Shown here: positions 15,786 through 23,979 of the stretch, piece after piece
Layout: every line of letters starts with the position of its first letter
Position numbering within the stretch: the first letter of the stretch is position 1
Assembly: GCF_000069785.1 (NCBI RefSeq)
Contig: NC_010530.1
Coordinates: 1 to 64,000 of the forward strand
DNA length: 64,000 bases
From: Cupriavidus taiwanensis LMG 19424
Lineage (GTDB): Bacteria; Pseudomonadota; Gammaproteobacteria; Burkholderiales; Burkholderiaceae
Reading direction: 5' to 3'
The notes under the pieces: generated by a model
Told to the model about the DNA's origin: nothing
Seen by the model: the letters and a program-made list of their open reading frames with translations, nothing else
Databases searched by the model: none
Position numbers and translations under genes: made by a program

Positions 15786-17363
15786 ATGATGCGAATTCGG
15801 ACCCGGGAAGAGAACCAGACGCCGCCGCCAGTCAACGGCGAAATCCATGCTGCCCTGCAGGAGCTGGGCGAACCGGCGGTGCATCGCGCCGCGTTGCCGG
15901 TGGTGCAGCCCGTGATCCTTGCCGGCGGCGCCGGTACGCGCCTGTGGCCGCTGTCGCGCGAGCAGTTCCCCAAGCAGCTGCTGAACCTGATTGCCGAAGA
16001 CACGCTGCTGGAAGCCACGGCCAACCGCCTTGCCGGCGTGGCCGCCCTGGCGGGCCGCCCCGATGGCATGGAAGCGGCGCAGATCGTGGTCTGCGGTGAA
16101 GAGCACCGCTTCATGATCACCGACATGATGAAGCGCGCAGGCAAGCCGGCCCGCGTGCTGTCCGAGCCGTGCGGGCGCAATACCGCGCCGGCGCTGACGG
16201 TGGCCGCGCTGCATGCGCTGGCCGCCGCGGGCGAGGGCGGCGATGCCGTGCTGGTCGTCACGCCGGCCGACCACAGCGTGGCCGATGTCGCGGCTTTCCG
16301 CGAGGCCATCGCTACGGCGATCCACCATGCCGACCACGGTGCCATCGTCACGCTGGGCGTGAAGCCGGTGGCGCCGGAAACGGGTTTTGGCTACATCCGC
16401 GCGGCCGGCGGTGCCGACCATGGCGCTTTCATGCTGGACCGTTTCGTCGAGAAGCCGCACCTGGAGCTGGCCAAGCACTATGTGGAGTCCGGCGAGTTCT
16501 GGTGGAACAGCGGCATCTTCGTGGTGCGGGCGTCGGTATGGCTGCGCGCGGTGGCCGAGCTGCAGCCGGAGATGGCGCGGCAATGCCGTGCCGCCTATGC
16601 GGCGAGCGAACGCGCCGCCTGCGCTGGCGAAGTGCTGTGCCTGGGCAAGGAAGCGTTCCACGACTGCCCGTCCGACTCGATCGACTACGCGGTCATGGAG
16701 AAGCTCGAGACCCTGCCTGACGTCGCCGGCATGCTGGTGCCGCTGGATGCGGGCTGGTCCGACGTGGGCTCATGGGCGGCGATCTGGGATATCGCGCCGA
16801 AGGACGCCAGCGGCAATGCCGGGCGCGGGCGCGTGCTGTTCGACGGTGCCAGCTCGTGCCTGGCGCATTCCGAAGGCCGGCTGATCGCGTGCGTCGGCGT
16901 GCAGGACGTGGTGGTGGTGGAAACCGCCGATGCGGTGCTGGTGGTGGACAAGGCCCACGTGCAGGACGTGAAGAACATCGTGCAGCGCATCCGCTCCGAG
17001 CATGGCAATGAAGTGGTGAACCATCGCAAGGTGCGCCGGCCCTGGGGCTGCTTTGACTCGATCGACCATGGCGACCGCTTCCAGGTCAAGCGCATCGTGG
17101 TCGAGCCTGGCGCCAGCCTGTCGTTGCAGATGCACTACCACCGTGCCGAGCACTGGGTGGTGGTGCGCGGCACCGCGCGCGTGACCTGCGGCGACAACAT
17201 CAGCATTCTTTCGGAAAACCAGTCGACCTATATCCCCATCGGCACCTTGCACCGGCTGGAGAACCCGGGCAAGACGCCGCTGGAGATCATCGAGGTGCAG
17301 TCGGGCGCTTATCTGGGCGAAGACGACATCGTGAGGTTCGAAGACAACTACGGGCGCAAATAA
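15786..17363 (+). CDS. manC: Mannose-1-phosphate guanylyltransferase / mannose-6-phosphate isomerase
   Basis: A 525-residue bifunctional type II enzyme (XanB/AlgA/BceA type) that makes GDP-mannose, the precursor also of GDP-fucose produced by gmd and fcl at 41-43.5 kb. The nucleotidyltransferase signature ILAGGAGTRLWPLSR is at about residues 44-58 and FVEKP near 221. The C-terminal cupin isomerase domain shows QMHYHRAEHWVVVRGTARV (about 451-469). Two ATGs (15786, 15789) lie behind AGGAGG; the second has the better spacing. The protein is about 40 residues longer than usual at its N-terminus. The exact 17-bp motif lies 82 nt upstream. It is followed after 101 bp by the first autokinase gene. 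Confidence 0.95.
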   Translation: MMRIRTREENQTPPPVNGEIHAALQELGEPAVHRAALPVVQPVILAGGAGTRLWPLSREQFPKQLLNLIAEDTLLEATANRLAGVAALAGRPDGMEAAQIVVCGEEHRFMITDMMKRAGKPARVLSEPCGRNTAPALTVAALHALAAAGEGGDAVLVVTPADHSVADVAAFREAIATAIHHADHGAIVTLGVKPVAPETGFGYIRAAGGADHGAFMLDRFVEKPHLELAKHYVESGEFWWNSGIFVVRASVWLRAVAELQPEMARQCRAAYAASERAACAGEVLCLGKEAFHDCPSDSIDYAVMEKLETLPDVAGMLVPLDAGWSDVGSWAAIWDIAPKDASGNAGRGRVLFDGASSCLAHSEGRLIACVGVQDVVVVETADAVLVVDKAHVQDVKNIVQRIRSEHGNEVVNHRKVRRPWGCFDSIDHGDRFQVKRIVVEPGASLSLQMHYHRAEHWVVVRGTARVTCGDNISILSENQSTYIPIGTLHRLENPGKTPLEIIEVQSGAYLGEDDIVRFEDNYGRK

Positions 17364-17464
17364 GGGGTCGGCGGCCAGTGCATGCGTGCGGCGCCGGCAG
17401 GCGCGCGGGCACGCACGGCTTGCTGCGTGATTGGCGAGAGGCAGCGTGTGGCGGGAGAGAAGTC

Positions 17465-19810
17465 GTGAGCAGAATGTCATTTGCCGGAGCCGTTCCGGTA
17501 CCCGACCAGGTGTCGCCGCGCAGCGGCGCGAACGCGCGCGTATTGCTGGATCACGCCGGCTGGATCCTTGCCGCCGGGCTGGCCGGCGCGGCCTTCGCCT
17601 GGCTGGCGTGGCTGTCCACGCCCGACGTGTATCGCGCCAAGTCGCTGGTGCAACTGCAGACCCGCGACGGTGCCGGGCGCGCGGCCGCGCCGCAGCTGGA
17701 CCTTGGCATGCTGAAGAGCCGTGCCGTGGTCGGGCCGGTGGTCGAGCGCCTGCACCTGGACATCGAGGTCCAGCCGTTGCGCGCGCCGCTGCTGGGCAGC
17801 CTGGTCAACCACTTCGCCGAGCCCGGCAAGCTGCGCGGGCCATGGCCGGCGGAACTGGGCTATGCATGGGGCGGCGAGCGCGTGGCGGTGGAGCGCCTGA
17901 ACGTCCCCGCGCGCCTGCTCAACGTGCCGCTGACGCTGGAGATCCTGCCCGACAACGGCTTCCGGCTGAGCGGGCCGGATGCGCAAGTCGAGGGCCGCGC
18001 CGGCCAGGTGGCCGAGGCCAGTGGCATCTCGATGCTGGTGGGGCGCATCGAGGCGCGCCCGGGCACGCGCTTTCTGGTCACGCGGCGCGACCTGACGCTG
18101 ACCGTCGATGCCGTGACGCGCGAACTGCGCGTCGACAGCGAATCGAGCGACGCCACCACGCTGCGCATCAGCTGGCAGAACCGTGACCCCGCCACCGCGG
18201 CCGCGCTGGTCAATGGCATTGCCGATTCCTATATCAAGGGCCAGGCCGAGCAGCGCCAGGACGACACCGCCGCGACGCTGGCCTTCCTGTCGGGCGAGCT
18301 GCCGCGCGTGAAGGCCGAGCTGGAGCGCGCCGAGGGCGCGCTGACGCGCTACCGCTCGCGCTCGGGTTCGCTGGCGCCGAGCCAGGACGTGCAGTCCTAC
18401 CTGAACGGCAGCATGGAATACCAGCGCCAGATCGCGCTGCTGCGCCTGGAGCGCACCAAGCTGCTGCAGCGCTTCACCACCGAAGCCAATGAAGTCCGCA
18501 CCGTCGACAGCCAGATCCAGCAGCTCACGCGCGAGCGCCAGGAAATGGACGCGCGCATGCAGAACCTGTCAGCGTCCGAACGCGAGTCCGTGGCGCTGAC
18601 GCGCGACGTCAAGGTGGCCGAAGACATGTACATGACGCTGCGCAACAAGGTCGAGCAATTGTCGCTGGCGCAGCTTGACCGTACCGGGCAAGTGCGCATC
18701 GTCGACAACGCCCTGACCCCCACTGTGCCGATCGGCATGGGACCGTGGACGCCTGCTGCCGGCGGCGGCGTGCTGGGCATGCTGCTGGCGGCAGGCGCGC
18801 TGACGCTGCGCCAGCGCGTGCGGCCCACCGTAGCCAGCGCCAATGATGCCGAGGACAAGCTCGGCATCACCATGCTGGGCGACATTGCCTTCAGCCGCGA
18901 ACAGGCGGCGCTCGAGCGCATGGTGTCGGCCAAGGCCCTGCTGGGCGTGGCCGCCGGCTACGCCGCGCCGCCGTTGGCGCGCCTGGAACGGCCGCGGCCG
19001 TCGAGCGCGGTGATCGACGTGTCCGCGCTGGAAGATGACAGCGAGCGGATGCTTCGGCTTGGCCTGCACGACCAGTTCCTGCTGGCGCGCAACGCGCCGC
19101 ACTCGCTGGCGGTGGAAGGGCTGCGCAATATCCGCGCCGCGGTGCATTTTGCCCTGCGCAGCGCGCCCGACCATGTCATTGCCGTGACCAGCCCGGCGCC
19201 CGGCGCCGGCAAGACCTTTGCGTCGGTGAACCTGGCCGTGCTGTTTGCCGAAGCTGGCCAGCGCGTGCTGCTGATCGACGCCGACCTGCGCCGCGGCCGC
19301 GTGGCGAGCTGGTTCGACCAGCCCGCCGAATCCGGCCTGGCCGAACTGCTGACCGGGCATGTGCCGCTCGCCGCGGCGGTGCGGCCCACGGTGGTCAACG
19401 GCTTGTCGATCCTGCCGGCGGGTTTGCCGCCGCCGAATCCTTCCGAGCTGCTGATGCGCCCGGGCATGGCGGAGATGTTGCGGCAGTGCGCCGCACGCTT
19501 CGACCTGGTGCTGGTCGACACGCCGCCGGTGCTGGCGGTGGCCGATGCCAGCCTGGTCGCGAACCTGGCGGGTTCGACCCTGGTGGTGATGCGTGCCGAT
19601 GCCACGCTGCCGGGCCAGGTCGATGAAACGCTCAAGCGCCTGCAGCGGGCCGACGCGCGCCTGCTGGGCGGCATTCTCAACTGTGTGGTTGCCAAGCGCA
19701 GCAATCGTGCCGAGTTCGACAGCGTCAATCCTTACCTCGGCATGCCGGCGACCGCGCCGATGTCGCGGCGGATCGGGCAGGCACTGCATCGCGAAGACAA
19801 ACGAGAATAA
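17465..19810 (+). CDS. Polysaccharide co-polymerase / BY-kinase (Wzc type), no C-terminal Tyr cluster
   Basis: A 781-residue inner-membrane Wzz-plus-kinase protein. A first membrane helix lies near residues 28-48 (AGWILAAGLAGAAFAWLAWL), followed by a long periplasmic region with coiled coil (around QRQDDTAATLAFLSGELP and following), a second helix near residues 430-450, and the kinase domain. Walker A is SPAPGAGKT (about 577-585), Walker A' is LLIDADLRRG and Walker B is LVLVDTPPVL. The last 50 residues contain one Tyr only, unlike classic BY-kinases with a Tyr-rich tail and unlike the second copy at 25720-27969. GTG at 17465 is preferred because GGAGAG lies five bases upstream; ATG at 17474 is an alternative. 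Confidence 0.88.
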   Translation: MSRMSFAGAVPVPDQVSPRSGANARVLLDHAGWILAAGLAGAAFAWLAWLSTPDVYRAKSLVQLQTRDGAGRAAAPQLDLGMLKSRAVVGPVVERLHLDIEVQPLRAPLLGSLVNHFAEPGKLRGPWPAELGYAWGGERVAVERLNVPARLLNVPLTLEILPDNGFRLSGPDAQVEGRAGQVAEASGISMLVGRIEARPGTRFLVTRRDLTLTVDAVTRELRVDSESSDATTLRISWQNRDPATAAALVNGIADSYIKGQAEQRQDDTAATLAFLSGELPRVKAELERAEGALTRYRSRSGSLAPSQDVQSYLNGSMEYQRQIALLRLERTKLLQRFTTEANEVRTVDSQIQQLTRERQEMDARMQNLSASERESVALTRDVKVAEDMYMTLRNKVEQLSLAQLDRTGQVRIVDNALTPTVPIGMGPWTPAAGGGVLGMLLAAGALTLRQRVRPTVASANDAEDKLGITMLGDIAFSREQAALERMVSAKALLGVAAGYAAPPLARLERPRPSSAVIDVSALEDDSERMLRLGLHDQFLLARNAPHSLAVEGLRNIRAAVHFALRSAPDHVIAVTSPAPGAGKTFASVNLAVLFAEAGQRVLLIDADLRRGRVASWFDQPAESGLAELLTGHVPLAAAVRPTVVNGLSILPAGLPPPNPSELLMRPGMAEMLRQCAARFDLVLVDTPPVLAVADASLVANLAGSTLVVMRADATLPGQVDETLKRLQRADARLLGGILNCVVAKRSNRAEFDSVNPYLGMPATAPMSRRIGQALHREDKRE

Positions 19811-19830
19811 GAGGCCGCCGCGGCCGGTGA

Positions 19831-19847
19831 GCGTACCCGTTTCTGCG
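19831..19847 (+). promoter_or_regulatory. 17-bp intergenic motif upstream of the hydrolase gene
   Basis: Exact copy of GCGTACCCGTTTCTGCG in the 98-bp gap between the autokinase and hydrolase genes, ending 61 nt before the start codon. Identity with the minus-strand copy at 47072-47088 extends five bases further (TGCGC). Confidence 0.5.
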
Positions 19848-19908
19848 TGCGCTCCCCGGCCGTGTTCCACCGGTTCAGCGGCCGACCATGCGCGCTCCAG
19901 GAGGCGAC

Positions 19909-21723
19909 ATGAGGCGGCTTATGTTTGAAGGCTGTGCCGGCTGGCTGCACGAGGCACAAGGAAAGACCGGGGTAGTGCTGTGCGCGCCGCTGGGCCACGA
20001 GGCCATGTGGTCGCACCGCGCATGGCGGCATCTCGCCGACGATCTCGCCGCGGCCGGCATGCCGGTGCTGCGCTTTGACTATCCTTGCACCGGCGACTCC
20101 GCCGGCGCCTGCGAGGCCGCGCATTTTCTCGGGCGCGCCACCTCGAGCATCGTCGCCGCTGCCGCGCAGCTGCGCGCGCTGGCCGGCGTGGAACGCATCG
20201 TGCTGTGCGGGCTGCGCGTGGGAGCAAGCCTTGCGGTGCAGGCCGCCGAGGCGATGCGTTCGCACCCGGCATGGCAGGGCGGCGTTGCCGGGCTGGTGCT
20301 GCTCGCGCCTGTGGTCCACGGCCGCGCCTACCTGCGCGAGCTGCGGGCACTGCATCGGAACTGGCTCAACAGCGCCGGGCCGGCCGAGGCCCTGCCCCCG
20401 CCGCCTGGCGCGCTCGACGTGCTGGCATTCCGCTTCAGCGCCGACACCGTGCGCGAACTCGAGGCGCTGCGCCTCGACCGCGTCACGGCCTGCCCCGCGC
20501 CGCGCGTGCTGCTGCTCGACCCCTGGCCTGGCACGGCCTCCGCGGCCGACGCGCTGGCGCAGCAGTACGCGGCAGGCGGCGTGCAGGTCGATGCGGCCGC
20601 GTTCCCCGAATACGCCGACATGATGCAATCGGCCGAGTTTGCCGGGGTGCCGGCGCAGGCCTGGCGACAACTGGTGCAGTGGCTGGCGCCGGCACCGGCC
20701 GCGTGGGCGACGGTAAGGCGGCCCATGCACCGCGTGGTGCGCACCACGTCCCTGCGCGTGGCGGTCGATGGCGTGGTCGAAGAGTCGGGCTGGCTCGACG
20801 CGCGGCGCCAGTTCGGCGTCCTGTGCATGCCGCACGACGCCGTGCCCGCGCCCGTCGCGGTGATCTTTCCGAATACCGGCGGCAACCACCATGTCGGCGA
20901 TGGCCGCATGTTCGTCACGCTGTCGCGCCGGCTGGCAAGGCAGGGCGTGGCCTCGCTGCGGCTGGACGTGGCGGCGCTGGGCGACAGCCCGCGTGCGCCG
21001 CGCAGCATGAGCATCGCGGAGATCTACGCGCCAGGCCCGCACGCCGACGTCAGCGCCGCGGTCGACTGGATGCGCGCGCGCGGATTCCGCTGCATCGTGC
21101 TGGCCGGCGTGTGCTCAGGCGCCTACCTCAGCCTGCACGCTGCATTATCCAACCCCGGCGTGAACGGCCTGGTGCTGGCCAACCTGGTGAAATTCCGCTG
21201 GGACCGCGCCGATGCCCGCAGCGCGGTCATCGGCGCGCGATCATGGCAGGGCTGGCTTTCCGCCGCGCGCCGTCGCGTCAATTGGCAACGGGTGTTGCAG
21301 GGCCAGGTGAGGATCGGCCCGCTCGCCGCGGCCATGGCGCGCCATGCGTACCGGCACGCCACCGAGCGCGTAGCGTTCCGCCTGACGCGGCTGCGCGGTG
21401 ACGAAGACCTGGCGTCAGCCACGGCTTACGCGCGGGCTGCGATGCGGTGCCTGAACGAGCGTGGGGTGCGGACGGACATGCTGTACGGGTCGGAGGACAT
21501 GGGGCTCGACGAGGCCCGGCTGCGCTTCGGCAGAGATCTGGAAGCGCTCGCGGCGTTGTCGCATATCACTGTGTATCGGCATGGGTGTATGGATCATGCG
21601 TTGTTCCTGGCGGGGGGGAGGCAGGTTTTTTGTGACCAGGTGGTGGGGCATGTGATGGGGACGTTGGCTGCGTTGGAGGGGGTGGGGGAGGGGTTGCCGT
21701 CGCGGGCTGTTAAGGTGTGTTGA
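19909..21723 (+). CDS. Tandem alpha/beta-hydrolase with atypical nucleophile elbows
   Basis: A 604-residue protein with two alpha/beta-hydrolase modules. Module 1 (about 1-265) begins GVVLCAPLGHEAMWSHRAWRH and has FDYPCTGDS; its elbow reads GLRVG (101-105), so no nucleophile Ser or Cys. Module 2 (about 285-600) has PVAVIFPNTGGNHHVG and the elbow GVCSG (400-404) with Cys402 at the nucleophile place; YGSEDMGLD and CMDH near the end may give the acid and His. Cys elbows occur in hydrolases of exosortase and polysaccharide systems. AGGAGG six bases before the ATG at 19909 sets the start. The last 90 or so codons are poor in C and rich in G and T, unlike the rest. A role in trimming or transesterifying the glycan is an inference. 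Confidence 0.75.
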   Translation: MRRLMFEGCAGWLHEAQGKTGVVLCAPLGHEAMWSHRAWRHLADDLAAAGMPVLRFDYPCTGDSAGACEAAHFLGRATSSIVAAAAQLRALAGVERIVLCGLRVGASLAVQAAEAMRSHPAWQGGVAGLVLLAPVVHGRAYLRELRALHRNWLNSAGPAEALPPPPGALDVLAFRFSADTVRELEALRLDRVTACPAPRVLLLDPWPGTASAADALAQQYAAGGVQVDAAAFPEYADMMQSAEFAGVPAQAWRQLVQWLAPAPAAWATVRRPMHRVVRTTSLRVAVDGVVEESGWLDARRQFGVLCMPHDAVPAPVAVIFPNTGGNHHVGDGRMFVTLSRRLARQGVASLRLDVAALGDSPRAPRSMSIAEIYAPGPHADVSAAVDWMRARGFRCIVLAGVCSGAYLSLHAALSNPGVNGLVLANLVKFRWDRADARSAVIGARSWQGWLSAARRRVNWQRVLQGQVRIGPLAAAMARHAYRHATERVAFRLTRLRGDEDLASATAYARAAMRCLNERGVRTDMLYGSEDMGLDEARLRFGRDLEALAALSHITVYRHGCMDHALFLAGGRQVFCDQVVGHVMGTLAALEGVGEGLPSRAVKVC

Positions 21724-21738
21724 GGGTTATTCGGTTGG

Positions 21739-21823
21739 GTGCTGTTGGTGACATGCTGTCGGCTTTTGAACCGCCTGGTTCCGCCCTGCTGGGCGGGTCA
21801 CTTTTTGGCCGAGCGCCAAAAAG
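21739..21823. repeat. Palindromic repeat unit at the left border of the IS pair
   Basis: This stretch matches, with two or three mismatches, the reverse complement of the 59-bp unit repeated at 25450-25685, including the palindrome CCGCCCTGCTGGGCGG. It is followed by a second hairpin, CTTTTTGGC / GCCAAAAAG (21801-21823), which can also serve as a terminator for the hydrolase gene. The first IS copy begins immediately after. Confidence 0.7.
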
Positions 21824-21829
21824 ATGGAA

Positions 21830-23268
21830 TGAACGCGCCCCGGCCCGCTCCGATTAAAGGCGCCGGCAATTCAAGTTGTGACATCTGGGGAACGTGAAGG
21901 GTAGGCGGGTCCCCCCATCACGAAACGGCATCGATGTGCCAGAGTGGGAGTGTGAGCAACCACGCGAGGATGGAGGGACCCGAGATGAATACTACGACTT
22001 ACGGCCTCGACATTGCAAAGACTGTCTTCCAGCTCTATTGGGTCGAGCCTTCCGGCAAGTGTTGCAACCGCCGCTTCAACCGTACGAAGCTGATCGAGTT
22101 CCTGGCCAAGCGCGAGCCGGGACGGGTAGCGCTGGAAGCGTGCGCGAGCGCGCATTGGTGGGCGCGTCAGTTGCAGGGCTTGGGCCACAAGCCGGTGCTG
22201 CTGCACGCGCGCTATGTGCGCCCGTTCGTGCAGACCAATAAAACCGATGCGGCCGATGCGAAGGCAATCTGGACTGCAGCGCAACAGCCGGGCATGCGCG
22301 AGGTGGCGCCAAAGTCCGAAACCCAGCAGTGCGTGCTGGCGGTGCATGCCATGCGTTCGCTGCGCATCAAGATGCGAACGATGCTGGTCAACCAGTTGCG
22401 AGGCATGCTGGTTGAATTCGGCATCCACTTCCGACGCGGCCGCCAGGCCGGGCTCGACGAGATCGTGCAACGTCTGCCGGAGATCGAGTCTCGCGTACCG
22501 CCGACGCTGTTCGAGGCCGTACATCAGCAGTTGCGCAGCCTGGAGAGTCTGGACCGTGAGATTGCCGAGTACGACCGTCAGATCACTGCCTGGGGTCGTC
22601 AGGATCGCGCCTGTCAGACTATCAGCGCCATCCCTGGCATAGGGATGCTCACTGCCACGGCCTTGGTGGCGACGATCGGTGAAGCGCGCACGTTCAAGTC
22701 CGGGCGGCAGCTGGCGGCATTCCTGGGTCTAGTGCCCAAGCAGACCGGTACCGGCGGCAAGGTCCGACTGGGTGGCATCAGCAAACGCGGCAATCCCTAC
22801 CTGCGCACCTTGCTCATCCACGGCGCACGGACGGTGCTGAGCCATCTGCGACGCAAGAACCAGGGTGGCTGGAGCCAGGCATTGGCCCAGAAACGCCCCA
22901 CTAACGTCGTGGCGGTTGCCATGGCCAACAAGACGGTACGCACGGTCTGGGCGCTGTTGGCCCACGAGCGGACCTATGACCGAGACTACGTCTCGGTCAG
23001 GCCTGCCTGATGGCAGGCTGAGCAAGCAAGGAAGAATCCGTCCACAGGTTGCGACGGTAATGTCAGCGTGATGGCAAAACAGGTTGGACCGCGGGAGTGC
23101 AAGCCCAATTGGTTACTGGTGCGGCAAGCACGGCAAAAAGATAGGGACACTCCCGGCGAAATCCATCAGGGCCCGCAGGCGTGGCCTGCACCGCAAGGCC
23201 GGATATAAGTCTGCAGCCAATCCTGTCCCGCCTGATGTTGGCGTTATCTTGCAAACCGGGCGCGTTCA
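21830..23268 (+). mobile_element. IS110-family insertion sequence, copy 1
   Basis: An 11-bp inverted repeat, TGAACGCGCCC (21830-21840) and its complement (23258-23268), brackets the transposase and gives a length of about 1.44 kb; the true ends may lie a few bases outside. On both sides the host sequence belongs to one palindromic element (CTTTTTGGC...GCCAAAAAG on the left, AAGTAACCAAAAA on the right), so the element appears to have inserted into a repeat, as IS1111/IS110 members often do. Copy 2 at 23980-25418 has the same length in the opposite direction. Confidence 0.8.
21985..23010 (+). CDS. IS110-family DEDD transposase, copy 1
   Basis: A 341-residue transposase. The N-terminal DEDD nuclease-like domain has YGLDIAKTVFQLYW (first Asp), ALEACASAHWW (Glu) and NKTDAADAKAIW (the two Asp). 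The C-terminal Transposase_20 part has AIPGIGMLTATALVATIG and a RGNPYLRTLLIHGA segment, in the region of the serine used by these enzymes. The start at 21985 is chosen because GGAGGG precedes it and family members begin with the short Thr-rich lead before YGLDIAK. The protein is identical to copy 2. No frameshift or truncation is visible, so the element may be active. Confidence 0.93.
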   Translation: MNTTTYGLDIAKTVFQLYWVEPSGKCCNRRFNRTKLIEFLAKREPGRVALEACASAHWWARQLQGLGHKPVLLHARYVRPFVQTNKTDAADAKAIWTAAQQPGMREVAPKSETQQCVLAVHAMRSLRIKMRTMLVNQLRGMLVEFGIHFRRGRQAGLDEIVQRLPEIESRVPPTLFEAVHQQLRSLESLDREIAEYDRQITAWGRQDRACQTISAIPGIGMLTATALVATIGEARTFKSGRQLAAFLGLVPKQTGTGGKVRLGGISKRGNPYLRTLLIHGARTVLSHLRRKNQGGWSQALAQKRPTNVVAVAMANKTVRTVWALLAHERTYDRDYVSVRPA

Positions 23269-23979
23269 TATAAGTAACCAAAAAACGCGTCGCCTGTGCG
23301 GCTGGCAATCAATTCCACGGCGTTGGTGGTTCGGGCGGCGGTGATTTCCGTTTAGCGTGGGTGCCCGTTCGAGCCTGCTAACGCTATGTGAGTCAGGGGT
23401 GGTGCCTGCGATCACCTGCTTTTGAACAATCCCAACAGGGTGTAGGCAGCCTGCTGCGGGCGATATCGCGGGGACGCCTGCGGCTGCTGCGCAGGCTCAA
23501 TATGCGCTGATGGTGTTTGGGCGTTCGCGCGTAGCGCAGGAAAAGGCGTTGACGCGATATCGCTATCGCGGGATTGCCTTGGTCACCGCCGTGCATGGGC
23601 ACGACTTCGTGGAAGCTCCTGCCCTCTCCCCCGGCCCCTCTCCCGCAAGCGGGAGAGGGGAGAAAACCAGCGGGAGGCTAAATCCTTTGGATTCGCGCGC
23701 GACAACGCGTGCGAGCGCAGCGACGCACTCCGTGCCAGTGCGCAAGACCTGAGATAGGGAGCGCGCGCAGCGCAGCCGAAGGCGTCCCACCAATAACGTG
23801 ATAAGCAGGCTGCCACCGACCTAAAGTCGGGTTCGTCCATCCGACCCCGAACGCCAGGCACCTCCCGGTAGCGTCAGCAGGGTCGAACCACCACCAGCAC
23901 GACCGCAAGTCACAACCGCCAGAACCACCAACGCCGCCTTAGCCAGCCGCTTAGGCGACGCGCTTTTTGGTTACTTATA
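23269..23979. other. Spacer between the IS copies: mosaic of short repeats
   Basis: About 0.7 kb with no supported gene. Its outer parts are diverged copies of one sequence in opposite orientation (both contain GGCGTTGGTGGTTC). The centre has the strong palindrome at 23636-23661. Reading frames across it give arginine- and serine-rich products without a family signature. It looks like stacked intergenic repeats rather than cargo genes. Confidence 0.6.
23636..23661. repeat. Perfect 12-bp stem palindrome in the IS spacer
   Basis: CCCCTCTCCCGC and its reverse complement around AA form a 26-bp perfect palindrome. This type of sequence is common as a dispersed intergenic repeat in Burkholderiales, and it is flanked by a CTCTCCCCCGG tract typical of such repeats. 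Confidence 0.65.

Noticed and set aside
23393..23602. Short minus-strand frame in the IS spacer
   Set aside because: Arg/Ser-rich product within a repeat mosaic; typical of translated intergenic repeats.
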